Source of the DNA: Lucinisca nassula
Lineage: Eukaryota; Mollusca; Bivalvia; Lucinida; Lucinidae
DNA: 64,000 bases
Reading direction: 5' to 3'
Assembly (NCBI GenBank): GCA_963580285.1
Contig: OY757010.1
Span: forward strand, 214,118,138-214,182,137
Positions 52,501 through 63,167 of this stretch are shown piece by piece (positions within the stretch are counted from its first letter, which is position 1; the number at the start of each line of letters is the position of its first letter). The position numbers and the translations under genes are program-made. The notes under the pieces are model-generated. The model saw nothing but the letters and a program-made list of their open reading frames with translations, was not told where the DNA came from and searched no databases.

Positions 52501-54969
52501 GTTCCACTTTCAAGGTCAAGGTCACTGTGGCTATTTTTAGAAAACTTTGTCATCGCTCTAGCGCTGACATTTCTTCACCGATTTCAATATAACTTCACAC
52601 AAATGTTCCTTATGACAATATCTCAAGCCATTTCGACTTTCAAGGTCAAGGTCACAATGACTATTTTTAGAAAAACTTTTCATCGCTGCAGCGCCTACAT
52701 TTCTTCACCGATTTTAATTTAACTTCACACAAATGATCCTTATGACAATACCTCGAGTGAGTTTGACTTTCAAGGTCAAGGTCACTGTGGCTATTTTTAG
52801 AAAAAGTTTGTCATTGCTCTAGCGCTTACATTTTTTCACCAATTTCAAAATCGATTCACACAAATGTTCCTTATGACAATATCTGTAGCGAGTTCCACTT
52901 TCAAGGTCAAGGTCACTGTGGCTATTTTTAGAAAAACTATGTCATGGCTCTATCGCTTACATTTCTTCACCAATTTCAATATAACTTCACACAAATGTTC
53001 CTTATGACAATATCTCAAGCCTTTTCGACTTTCAAGGTCAAGGTCACAATGGCTATTTTTAGAAAAACTTTGTCATCGCTCAAGCGCCTACATTTCTTCA
53101 CCGATTTTAATATAACTTCACACAAATGATCCTTATGGCAATACCTCGAACGAGTTTGACTTTCAAGGTCAAGGTCACTTCAAGGTCAAGGTCACTGTGG
53201 CATTTTTAGAAAAACTTTGTCATTGCTCTAGCGCTTACATTTTTTCACCAATTTCAAAATCGATTCACACAAATGTTCCTTATGACAATATCTGTAGCGA
53301 GTTCCACTTTCAAGGTCAAGGTCACTGTGGCTAATTTTAGAAAAAAACTTTGTCATGGTTATAGCGCTTACATTTCTTCACCAATTTCAATATAACTTCA
53401 CACAAATGTTCCTTATGACAATATCTCAAGCGATTTCGACTTTCAAGGTCAAGGTCACTGTGGCTATTTTTAGAAAAACTTTGTCATCGCCCTAGCAACT
53501 ACATTTCTTCACTGATTTCAATATAACTTCACACAAATGTTCCTTATGACAATACCTCGAGTGAGTTTGACTTTCAAGGTCAATGTCACTGTGGCTATTT
53601 TTAGAAAAACTTTGTCATGGCTCTAGCGCTTACATTTCTTCGCCGATTTCAGTATAACTTCACACAAATGTTCCTTATGACAATATCTCGAGCTATTTCG
53701 ACTTTCAAGGTCAAGGTCACTGTGGCTATTTTTAGAAAAACTTTGTCATCGCTCTAGTGCCTACATTTATTGATGGATATTAATAGAACTTCGCACAAAT
53801 GTTTCTTATGGTAATATCTCGAGTTGCTTTGACTTTCAAGGTCATGACCTCAAGGTCAAGGTCACTGTGGCTATTTTTAGAAAAACTTTGTCATTGCTCT
53901 ACTACCTACATTTATGATTTTAATCTAACTTCACACAAAAGATGCTTATGATAATATCTTGAGCAAGATCTACTTCGTCGCCATGGCCTCAAGTCAAGGT
54001 CTCTATGACTATTTTTAGAGAAATATTGTCATCACTCTAGAACCTACATTTATGGATGGATTTTTAAACAAACTTTACACAAATGTTGCATATGATAATA
54101 TCTCAAGAAAGTTGGACTATTGCCATTTCAGTGTTTTCCACACACGAAGTTGTCTTGTGCGAGGGGATTTGTATCGCATGCGATGCCTTGTTTTTTTTGT
54201 TTTTTTTTTTTTAATAAAATCTTGTCAGCAAGTCCATATCTTGAGAACTATTAGAGCTTCATTAATCATTCTTGGGACAAACTTGCACCCAGGCATTGCA
54301 ACTTCAACGCAAGCATCCATATCTGACCTTGACCTATATTTCATGGTTCACTGACTTCGTGAATTATTGCGACCACCCTGACTTTCACCCTAATGTAAGA
54401 GTCAATTTCTCGAAAACCATTTAAGCTTTTTTAAATTATAATTGGTACAAACTTGCATCTAGGAATTTCAACTGCAACGCAAGCATCCATATTTGACTTT
54501 GACCCATATTTCATGGTTCACCGACTTTGTGAATTATTGCGACCACCCTGACTTTCACCCTAATGTAAGAGCCCATTTCTCAAGATCTATTAGAGCTTCA
54601 TTAATTTTATTTGGTACAAGCTTGCATTTAGGAATTGAAACTTCAATGCAATTATCCATTTCTGACCTTGACCTACATTTTATGGTTCACTGACTTTGTA
54701 AAATAGTGTGACAACCCTAACTTTCACCCTGATGTAAGAGTCTATTTAAGAGTTTCATTGATGATACTTGGTACATGCTTGCAACTGGGAGTGAAATTTT
54801 TATGCAGGCATCCATGTTTGACCTTGACCTAGATTTCATGGTTTGGTGACTTTGCGCCCCCACAGGCGCGACATAGCCTTCGGGGGAATTCTTGTTGTAT
54901 GTGTTTGAGTCTTTAACAATATTTGTTGAATATTTTGCCATCTAGGGACAAGCAAAGGTTGGGGGCATT
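49524..54969. mobile_element. TIR array element (outer), ATGCCCCCAAC ends
   Basis: Left ATGCCCCCAACTTTG (49524) and right AAAGGTTGGGGGCAT (to about 54969) are inverted. From 49560 five ~329-bp units repeat GAACCGTGTATGCTAGGGTT, TTAGCTGACGCGTATTTTTT, AATCTTGTCAGCAAGATATC and AATACTTTGTGAGTTATGG. The sixth is interrupted by the inner element at 51069 and resumes at about 54195 (AATAAAATCTTGTCAGCAAG). ~190-bp units (GACCACCCTGACTTTCACCC, TCTGACCTTGACCTATATTT) then run to 54850. No protein. Confidence 0.75.
51069..54166. mobile_element. TIR array element (inner) of about 22 units with TCAAGGTCA
   Basis: Ends CCCCTCGCACAA and TTGTGCGAGGGG are a perfect 12-bp inverted repeat. The interior is about 22 units of ~115-145 bp: TTGTCATCGCTCTAGCGCCT, ACATTTCTTCACCAATTTCA, ATATAACTTCACACAAATGT and CTTTCAAGGTCAAGGTCACT. 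Longer units add CATGACCTCAAGG. Units are 85-95 percent alike by eye. TCAAGGTCA is an extended nuclear-receptor half-site (SF-1/ERR type). It is nested in the outer element. Confidence 0.8.
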
Positions 54970-55178
54970 GTGTTTTACAAACACCATTTCTAGTTCCACC
55001 TAGAAACATTGAACAGGCTTCTATAGCTTCACCACAAGATTTGATTCGGCGCTGTAAACAATGATAGTTCCGACATCATTGCCAAATCAGCTTGTGTCGA
55101 ATTATTTAAAGAAAAGGCCACATTTCTGAGACAGATTTCAGTATGTTTGATTTTTATGATCTAATGCACCGACTGCGC
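54970..55178. other. Unassigned sequence 3' of the LINE
   Basis: No motif recognised; it may be LINE-derived but is too diverged to say. Confidence 0.35.
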
Positions 55179-55884
55179 CTACTTGTTGTGACAAATGTCT
55201 TTTGTGTAGTAAACGCCGGCAAACCTACGAATGGTTATGACGTCACTGCTCTGACGTAGGTTGTTCCCCCTGTACCATGTCACTGTAAAAATTCGCTCAT
55301 ACAGCGTGGTATGTGTTAATTTCTTTTTCTTGCTTTCTTTCTTGGTTGTTTTCACACGTGATGTGGCCGAAAGATCATGGCCACCGGCTGAAAAGAGCAT
55401 GTGTCTTAGGTAGCATAAGGAGGCTACCACCTCCAGTTTGTCAGGTCCGACATGGACTACCATTTGTGGTCTGCCATATAAGGGACGTGTAGTTCCCTGG
55501 CACCGTGTGCACCTGTATAATCAGGGTTCTCTATTAAGCGCTTGAGCCCCTGCATATCCTCTGCACACAGAGCTTGCAACCATTTCAAAAGACACTGTTC
55601 TTGCCCACTCCACTGCGACATACGGCGCATGGGAACTCGCTCTTTCTCTGCAGGAGGTCCAGGCCAGTACCACAGATCATGATTTTCGTCTTTCCTGCAT
55701 TTACGTACTATAAGCCCTTTCTCCTCAATAGCTTATTTCAAAGCCAAGAGCCTCCTGACACATTCCTCGAGTGATGCGCCTATGATAACAAGGTCATTGA
55801 CAGAGCTGTCCATCCTGGGGACTCCAGAACGGAACTCACGTGACAAGGCTTTAATGTGACAATGCAAGAACAGACTCAATAAAA
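55179..55884 (-). pseudogene. LINE (55-59 kb), C-terminal part
   Basis: Minus-strand frames encode KALSREFRSGVPRMD then DLVIIGASLEECVRRLLALK (LINE RT after the palm), further on FPCAVCRSGVGKNSVFCNGC-type CxxC residues across frames, and MVVHVGPDKLEVVASLCYL with SAGGHDLSATSRVKT. The segment continues the LINE interrupted by the insertion at 55885-57301. Frameshifts and stops show it is dead. Confidence 0.82.
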
Positions 55885-57301
55885 CCGAAATAGAAGTGAA
55901 AGCAATGATCGGGAATCGATTCAATCAACCCACAGTTCCCATCAGAGACACCAAAGGGAAAGAAGCACAAACATGAAACAACAGACCTTATGGAAACATC
56001 AATAGCGGAGAGCCAAAAGGACAGTTACTTTCCCACAAAATGGTCAATTGGCTATCCAAAATCAAATAATATAAGCGACACAAACACCCAAAGACAAACC
56101 ATACCAAAAATAAACCGCGACAGAAGAACCTCCTTGGAACGGTCAGTGGAAACGAATTCCACTGGGGTGGTGGGGCTTAAATCGATTTTACGTGGCCACA
56201 ATCCTCACCCTTACTTCCGTCGCGATTTGGACAAATAATTTGTTCAGTCCGCATGAAGGCCTCTTATCTCATCAGTGCAACATCTCCGTGAACACAAATA
56301 ATCAAACAACCACAGAGATGAAACAACGGTGAGGCTCGACAGCAAGAAACCACTGAAATGCTTGAGCAAAAGAAAACCAACAGTTAGACTCCGATGGTTC
56401 CGACCAGAGATAGAGCATCAGGCACCAGCCAACATTACCATGAATTAGATCTCTCTAATTCTCAATAAGTCTTTACACTGGAACCGTCATAGAATCTGAG
56501 GCCTGACCCACCGGCGTGCAATTAAAGAGGGAAGCAAAGTTGTCAACCGTGATTGGGTTAACTACCATGCATGCAGTCTGTCGTATAACATTTATGTTGT
56601 ACCTAATCTTTTTATATCGAAGAACGATATTACGAAATTTAGTGCTGAAGTCATTGCGGTTATATATTTTTCTGAATTTATATACTAAATCACCATAAAA
56701 TTCGGGCTCCGATAGACCTTTTTGCAGAAGAGATTTAAGTTCAATATTGAATTTTGAAATTAAATCAGAATGACGTGTATAAAATTTTGAAAAGGCTTTG
56801 CGTAGTTTATGGTACCGATAACCCTGATTAAGAAGTTTAGCCGTTAACAATTTATTACAAGTGTTGAAGTCAGTTACATGACTACACACTCTGGCATCAA
56901 AATCATCGCGTTTATCATAAATTTTGCACGAAACAAACCCATCTAAAATAGATAGATGTAAACCCAAAAACGGGGCCTCGGTATCAGAAGAATTTGCTTT
57001 ATTTAACTGAAGTTCTGGGGGGGGGGTTGTAAATTTGACTGATCAAACCATCGAAAAAGTATTATCAATATTTAATAAATCATCCAAGTATCTAGAAGTG
57101 GAGCCAAAAGCTTCAATGATTTCAGACTGGTTTTCAGCAGAAAGGGACATCATGAAGTCCCTCTCATAACAAAACAAAAACAAATCAGCCACGAGTGGTG
57201 CGCAATTAGTACCCATCGGTATACCCACAACTTGTCTAAATAACTTAGTACCAAATCTGCTATTTTTGTTTATTTGGTGTATTCTTTGCTTCGAAAGGAT
57301 C
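55885..57301 (-). mobile_element. Penelope-like retroelement copy with family T 3' UTR, inserted in the LINE
   Basis: The minus strand carries a 5'-truncated RT (56473-57301), a stop, then ~590 bp of 3' UTR (family T) ending AGTGAAAGCAATGATCG-complement. No endonuclease follows the RT, consistent with an N-terminal one lost by truncation. It lies between LINE residues FIVVL and ALSREF, and a short TTAAA is shared at both junctions. Confidence 0.8.
56473..57301 (-). pseudogene. PLE-type reverse transcriptase fragment (YLDD intact)
   Basis: VVGIPMGTNCAPLVADLFLF (motif B) and STSRYLDDLLNIDN (motif C with both Asp) are followed, after a frameshift at about 57040-56990 near a poly-G run, by LHLSILDGFVSCKIYDKRDD, TAKLLNQGYRYHKLRKAFSK and NPITVDNFASLFNCTPVGQA. 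It aligns with 45590-46190 of the other Penelope-like copy (IPMGTNCAPL, YDKRDDF), but is a different family. Confidence 0.85.
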
Positions 57302-57371
57302 TAACTTCAGAATTTATTTAAGCACGACGATGAAAAGCAGAGGGCTGAGTATGGAGCCTTTATGAGCAGTA
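57302..57371 (-). pseudogene. LINE RT piece (motif B)
   Basis: AHKGSILSPLLFIVVLK, the QGSVLSPLLF-type block of the same LINE, stranded between two insertions. Confidence 0.8.
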
Positions 57372-57591
57372 GAAGTAAAACAAAGATCAGGAATCGATTC
57401 AATTAACTTACTCCACCCATCAAAGACACCAAAGGGAAAGAAACACAAACATGAAACGACCAGACCATAATAGAAACTTAAACAAAGGAAGGCCATAAGG
57501 ACAGTTTCTTTCCCACAAAATGGTCATATGGCCATCCAAAATAAAAAGACACAAGATATAAACACAGTAACAAACACCAACATAAATAAAC
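57372..57591 (-). mobile_element. Family T 3'-tail insertion in the LINE
   Basis: ~220 bp matching family T (CTGATCTTTGTTTTACTTCT end on the minus strand). It closely resembles the insert at 43486-43678, suggesting the same young subfamily. It separates LINE residues SEEFE and KGSILSP. Confidence 0.8.
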
Positions 57592-57772
57592 ATTCGAACT
57601 CTTCACTGTGACTGTCACCAACACGAACACGGTTCCGCGCATTAGCATAGCATACACCCATTGGAACTCTCGTACAATCCACTCGTCCACTGCAAGGTTT
57701 CTCAGTGTCCACTAGATGATCATCCGAGGCACTTTATCAGCTGCATTCTTCAGGACGACGAAAGCCATGTAG
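57592..57772 (-). pseudogene. LINE RT piece (finger/palm)
   Basis: In two frames: YMAFVVLKNAADKVPR, WTLRNLAVDEWIVREFQWVY and MCYANARNRVRVGDSHSEEF. These match the MAFVDLEKAFDRVPR palm block of this LINE family. Confidence 0.8.
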
Positions 57773-57830
57773 ATAAAAATCAAAAATGAGTTCCTTTAAG
57801 AGCAATGAAAACATTCATAAGAAAGAAGAT

Positions 57831-57876
57831 GGGTCATACTACGTAGTTTCGGCTAATAAAGCCTCATCAGTGACCC
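57831..57876 (-). ncRNA. Type I hammerhead ribozyme, apparently intact
   Basis: Minus strand GGGTCA-CTGATGA-GGCT-TTATT-AGCC-GAAA-CTACGTAG-TA, cleavage, TGACCC. Perfect 6-bp stem I, 4-bp stem II, canonical core and GUA triplet. The very short stem III implies activity mainly as dimers. Confidence 0.9.
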
Positions 57877-58213
57877 TGTAATGATCCGGCAAAAGAAGCC
57901 AGAGGAAACATACTGCAAGTTTGCGAATTTCAAATAGGCAGTCGATTCAAAGACTGATATAAATCAAAATGGGGTCCAAATAATTAAAAACCTGTCTAGA
58001 ATATGAGTCTAAACCAATAATTTATTTCTGGTTTCTAAGAATATTCACGCTGATCTAAAAGGACCAAAAGTAAAATATAAACTGCACTATGGTTGATGTA
58101 CGGGGAGACGTTTTACGGCCGCCACACGGCACAACACCAGCTGCAGTGAAGGCAAATAAAAATCAAAAATGAGTTCCTTTAAGAGCAATGAAAACATTCA
58201 TAAGAAAGAAGAT

Positions 58214-58259
58214 GGGTCATACTACGTAGTTTCGGCTAATAAAGCCTCATCAGTGACCC
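58214..58259 (-). ncRNA. Type I hammerhead ribozyme, apparently intact
   Basis: Identical to the hammerhead 383 bp upstream. Two intact sites in one transcript would release a 383-nt monomer. Confidence 0.9.
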
Positions 58260-58481
58260 TGTAATGATCCGGCAAAAGAAGCCAGAGGAAACATACTGCA
58301 AGTTTGCGAATTTCAAATAGGCAGTCGATTCAAAGACTGATATAAATCAAAATGGGGTCCAAATAATTAAAAACCTGTCTAGAATATGAGTCTAAACCAA
58401 TAATTTATTTCTGGTTTCTAAGAATATTCACGCTGATCTAAAAGGACCAAAAGTAAAATATAAACTGCACTATGGTTGATG

Positions 58482-58995
58482 TAGTCTGTTTTTGGCAGCC
58501 AAATACTTCTCTTGCAGCTGCTAACAACAAAAAATGCGTCTGCTGTGCCTCTGCATGGGATGAAGCCAAACTGGGAATCGTTGTTCGACACCAACTGTCT
58601 GATGAGGCCATCCACAATCCCCTCCACGACTTTCATGACCTGTTCCAGCTTAAATCCACGGTCGTTGCATCTGTCTAATGCATCCCCTTGTCTTTGTAGA
58701 GGCAGACAATGCAGCTCTGCTCCCAGTCAGAGGGTACCTTGCCATTACGGATGATTGCAGCTGCGAGGTCACGGATTATCGAGGCGCCCGCTGCTCGTAT
58801 CATCTCCACCACTAATGCCCGATGGGCCCTGTGCTTTCCTGGCCTTCACCTGATCTGAGAGATAGCCTTCTTAACCATATCATTTGTGATTGGGATGGGC
58901 GGCCCTTCCACTGGTGGTTCATCAGACAGGTGGTCCGGGTCCCAGTCAAACTCAACATTGAGTAGCATTTGGTAGTGCTCTGTAAAAGCTGGTTA
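58482..58995 (-). pseudogene. LINE (55-59 kb), N-terminal RT part
   Basis: Minus strand in several frames: DPDHLSDEPPVEGPP, PIPITNDMVKKAIS, IRNGKVPSDWEQSCIVCLYK, MKVVEGIVDGLIRQLVSNND and SQFGFIPCRGTADAFFVV. Frameshifts and stops are present. With the three downstream pieces it forms one LINE cut by three insertions. Confidence 0.83.
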
Positions 58996-59036
58996 ATACA
59001 GCAAGGCTGTATCAGTGGTATATATTCATTTTTTCC

Positions 59037-59057
59037 TGATAGATAGATAGATAGATG

Positions 59058-59130
<73 letters not shown>

Positions 59131-59360
59131 GTAGATAGGTTGGTAGGTAGGTAGGTACGTAGGTAGATAGATAGGTAGGTAGGTAGGTAGGTAGGCAGGC
59201 AGGCAGGCAGGCAGACAGACAGACAGAAAAACAGACAGATAGATAGATAAGATAAGATAAGATAAGATATGATAAGATAAGATAAGATAAGATAAGATAA
59301 GATATAAGATAAGACAAGACAAGACAAGACAAGACAAGGTAGATAGATAGATAGATAGAC
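59037..59360. repeat. Compound microsatellite (GATA, GGTA, GGCA, GACA, GATAA, GACAA)
   Basis: A run of about 24 GATA units passes into GGTA/GGTT, GGCA, GACA, then GATAA, GACAA and back to GATA. Long open frames on the minus strand (YLSIYLS repeats) are artefacts of the repeat. Confidence 0.97.
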
Positions 59361-59764
59361 GTAATACATACACAATATTAGATATAAACATTGCTAAGGA
59401 TAAATATAATCCTATTCTTAGACTATTTGCATATACTAAGATTCTATTACATTTTTACATATACTGAAAACTGTCTGTCCATCCTTCCTTCCCTCCGCCA
59501 GCCCGCCCGCCCATCTGCCCACCCATCGTCCGTCTATATATAACTTTATATGAACCTAATATGAACTAGCAATGTTTTCAGAGGGAAACAAAGTCCCCCT
59601 ACCATAAATAGATGTTAAACACCCATTTGACTTTAATAACTTGGTGAAAGTCACGAAAATGTAAGCTGCAAAAAAGCCATTTTTGGCCAAAAACTGGCAG
59701 TTATCGCGGGAGCCTGTGACCTTAAAAAAATAAACAGTCATTAAAAGCTCAGATCACCAGACAA
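59361..59764. other. No gene recognised
   Basis: Contains a pyrimidine/CCCG-rich stretch at 59470-59540 and otherwise AT-rich unique-looking sequence. Confidence 0.4.
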
Positions 59765-60215
59765 AGGAAAGGTGCGTATTATGCAAATTTGCTCGACCAA
59801 CTAAGAACAGCGTCCGTGAAAAACATCGAAGAAAACTCTCCAAAGGGATTCTGCTCCAACAGGACAATGCAAAGTGTCCACACTTGCAAAAGTGCATTGG
59901 ATGCTGTTGAGCAGAATGGATACGAGCTAATACCGCAGCCCGCCTATTCTCCGGACTAGTAAATATTTTCTATTCCAAAACTTGAAAAAGGATATCCGTG
60001 GACGTCATTTCCGGTCCAACAAAGAAGTCCTGGTGGTAGCTGAGGAGTGGGTCGGTAACAAGGACCCTGGTTTCTTCAGTTGACGGCTGACGGCACTGGA
60101 ACAGCGTTGGTCCAAGTATATCCAAGTATATCATTTTAGTGGGCAATTACATTGAAAAAGAAGAGATCAAACTCACCCATAAGCCTGTTTTTATTGACTC
60201 GCCCTCGTATAAATA
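59765..60215 (+). pseudogene. Mariner-type transposase fossil
   Basis: Across shifting frames the plus strand encodes NLLDQLRTASVKNI, GILLQQDNAKCPHL (QDNAKxH catalytic Asp box), GYELIPQPAYSPD (second Asp box), DIRGRHFRSNKEVLVVAEEW with VGNKDPGFF, and ALEQRWSKYI. This is the C-terminal half of a Tc1/mariner transposase. Several frameshifts and stops make it inactive. No TIRs were found. Confidence 0.85.
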
Positions 60216-60655
60216 AACCCTAATGAAAACATCATAAACAGAAAGCCAACATGATATTTACTTTCTCACAGAATGGCCAAAGGCAATCCAAGACGAAATG
60301 TAACAAAATTGACTGCGACAGAAGAGCCACCTTGGAACGGACAATAGAAAGGAAAAGGGATAGGGGGTAGTGGTGGTGGGGGTCTTAAATCGATTTTGCG
60401 TGGCCAAAATCCTCTCCCTTGGTTCTGTCGTGGTTTAGACAAATGACTTGTTCAGTCCACTTGAAGGTTGTCCAATTCATCAACGCTACATCTCTGAGAA
60501 CACAAAAATCAAACAACTACAGAGCTGAGGAATCGACAGCAGGAAATAACTGAACAGAGTCTCCTATTTTCGTTCTTTTATGTGTTCTTTGTTTCCAAAG
60601 GCAACCTTTTAGCTTTTCATTCGATAGTTGCCCGTCACTTTTGGAGACAGTCCTC
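60216..60655 (-). repeat. Family T retroelement 3' tail, copy E
   Basis: Complement of the T 3' UTR (GAAGAGCCACCTTGGAACGG, CGATTTTGCGTGGCCAAAAT) and then a short RT-region piece (60556-60600). Parts are missing between them. Confidence 0.65.
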
Positions 60656-61375
60656 CGAAAATTTTCTGCATGCATGGTAGTTACCCCAATCACGGTTGAC
60701 AACTTTGCTTTCCTCTTTAATTGCACGCCGGTGGGTCAGGACTCAGATTCTATGCCGGTTCCATCGTAAAGGCTTATTGAGAATTAGAGAGAATATAATT
60801 TTATGTAATGTTGGTTGTCTCTTGTTGGGCCCATCGGAGCCTAACTTTCAGTTTTCTTTTGCTCCAGCATTTCAGTGGTTTCTTGCTGTCGAGACCTCAC
60901 CGTTGTTTTTATCTCTGTGGTTGTCTGATTTTTATGTTCACGTAGATGTTGTACTGACGAGTTAGGAGGCCTTCACGCGGACTGAACAATTTTTTGTCTG
61001 AATCGCGACGGAAGTAAGGGTGAGGAATGTGGTCACGTAAAATCGATTGAAGCCCCCCCCCCCACACACACACACAAGTGGAATTCGTTTTTCGTTTCAC
61101 TGGCCGTTCCATGGCGGTACTTCTGTCGTGATTTATTTTTGTTATGACTTGTCTCTGAGTGTGTGTATCGCTTATATGATTTTGCTTTGGATAGCCAATT
61201 GGCCATTTTGTGGGAAAGTAACTGTCATTTTGGCTTTCCGCTAGTGATATTTTCATTAGGGTCTAGTTGTTTCATGTTTGTGTTTCTTTCCCTTGGTGTC
61301 TCTGATGGGAGCTGTCGGTTAATGGTATCGATTCCTGATCATTGCTTTCACCTCTATTTCTGCGACAAATGATCT
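60656..61375 (+). repeat. Family T retroelement 3' tail, copy C
   Basis: Runs from the RT C-terminus (CCCAATCACGGTTGACAACT, TTGCACGCCGGTGGGTCAGG) through the full 3' UTR to GATCATTGCTTTCACCTCTA. With copy E it forms an inverted pair, an arrangement described for Penelope-like elements. A poly-C/(CA)n tract interrupts it at 61054-61075. Confidence 0.78.
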
Positions 61376-62772
61376 ATAACTGATAATTATAATTGAAAAT
61401 TATGGGTAATTAAGAATAAAAATGGATACATGATGTTTTGATGGGATTATTTGTACCTGTGATTGATGGGGACCTTTCAATCCTGTTGGTGAATTGTAAA
61501 AAAAAAAAAAAAGAAAAAAAGAGAGATATCGATTACTGAGACGTTTATACACATGACGGCTGTTCTGCATCCTTCAAAATGCTGTTTGATGGGACAGCTA
61601 TATTAATGATTGAAGCGAAGAATTGGAGTTTAAATACACTTGGAGACAGTTCCCGGCAATGAAATATTTTTCTGTCCACGAATCATCTCAAGGTCTAGGC
61701 AATTTAAGAGACATTGTGGACGTTCTACGTTCTTCGGGATTCTGCTTAATGTGACTGCAACATTGATGACTGGACCGTTAAATGTAGTATTAACATGTTG
61801 TTTTGCCTATCTTAACACCGTTCACCGATATTAAAGCGTTTTCATCTGTTGGTGAACTGGCTGAAAGTCGATTTCGCTGAACCCTTCGCCAGTAACATTG
61901 TGGATGTTCAGCATCCGTCTGGATGCAACGTTATATGACTGAATTGTTGATGAGTGGACCGTTAAAATACTTGTACTGCACAGATTTGTTGTATTGTCGA
62001 CCTGTTTCTCCGTACTGAAGTATCTTTTTCCTCCCGATATAAACTTAACCTGTCTATTGACTCACTAGTTTCTCTGTACGAAATCTGAAGCATAAAGTAC
62101 ATGTCAAGTAAAGTTATTCAAACGTCTATGTCAACTTTTTTTTATATTTTGGTGTGTAAACACAATATAAAAATCAAAGAACTGGCAGCACTGGTGTGTC
62201 GATTGTCTCTGGGTACGGGCAGGGTTGGAAAATGGTCCTGAACAGGCTACTTGGACTGTTCCATATTTAATGCAAGTAGTATGGACTGCAAGTAGATGTC
62301 ACGTTCTTTGGCATCTGATATATGTCTACACTATTCGACAGCATCTGTCCTGGGGCTTCACCGTTAACCAATTCTTGATGGGGAACTGTCTCGATTCCAT
62401 TGCCCTGGCCAGCACGGCAAACATGTCAATAGCATTTTTTGTGTGCGGCCGGGTCACTTTTAAAGGGCCTTACGGCATTCCAGAGAAGTCCCTCCAAATA
62501 TTGCTGTTCGCTAGCGGAAAAATTATTATTGTTCAGTGAATTCATACATTTCTTCAGAGGTGAAAGGTATATACTAGAGTTCTCAATAATGATTATAATT
62601 ACAAATTTTGGTTCAAATTCTGATTGTATGACATGAAATGTGAGCTGTGAATTAGTAATTAGTTTTCGTTGTGGCTTCTCTGTTCACACAGTACCAGTTT
62701 CTGGACTACACTGTGTGTCAAAGGTATCAGTCTGTAGTCTCAGGTAGGCTATAGTCACGTCCAAAGCCTAAT
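61376..62772. other. No gene recognised; one degenerate H1 hairpin
   Basis: 61560-61760 and 61800-61990 look like two diverged copies of one segment (TGTGGACGTTCTACGTTCTT / TGTGGATGTTCAGCATCCGT). An H1-like relic lies at 62284-62340. The open frame 62225-62539 matches nothing known to me. Confidence 0.4.
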
Positions 62773-63165
62773 GGTAACTGGTCAACTCGTACCTAAGTCA
62801 ACTCGTACCTGAGTCAACTCGTACCTGTTTTTGGTCAACTCGTACCCGTTCTTTGGTCAACTCGTACCCCCTAGTCAACTCGTACCTATTTTGGTCAACT
62901 CGTACCCCAGGGTTAGGTGGGGTACTCTATTTTTTTGCCGAACAATAGTTGAAATGGGTTATAACTTGCCCCGAGACATGTCTTGAGTTCACCGGAGGCC
63001 AGAAAGAAGTACTTTGGGTCCTTTCATTGTAACATGGTTTTCACAGCGTGGGGATATGCGATGGCGCGCCATCAACCTGCTCCAGTGTTGTGCCTAGGCT
63101 CGATTGCTTGGGGGACACCAATGGCCCTTATGACATTTTCCAAAGGGTCATTTTATATTTTAAGG
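62773..63165 (+). mobile_element. End of a GGTCAACTCGTACC-type TIR element
   Basis: Begins GGTAACTGGTCAACTCGTAC and repeats TCAACTCGTACC six times, like the right end of 26839-29071 in complement. 62980-63100 (TTCACCGGAGGCCAGAAAGA, GATGGCGCGCCATCAACCTG) matches the complement of 28600-28750. The other end is not seen before the next repeat. Confidence 0.7.
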
Positions 63166-63167
63166 CA

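Larger units (their letters stand above)
57773..58481 (-). mobile_element. Hammerhead retrozyme-like near-dimer (383-bp units) inserted in the LINE
   Basis: 709 bp, about 1.85 units, with GAGTTCCTTT at 57788 and 58171 (exactly 383 bp apart). The two units are almost identical. ATGTAG occurs at both borders. The surrounding LINE reading resumes on each side, so this is a clean insertion of a multimeric circle-like copy. Confidence 0.88.

Noticed and set aside
51069..54166. CRISPR-like regular repeats
   Set aside because: Units are contiguous and diverged without unique spacers, in a eukaryotic genome with no cas genes.
59012..59391. Long minus-strand open frames rich in YLSIYLS and CLPAYLP
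   Set aside because: They are translations of the compound GATA/GGCA microsatellite, open in several frames at once.
62225..62539. 104-codon plus-strand open frame
   Set aside because: Overlaps a degenerate H1 hairpin and shows no known motif.
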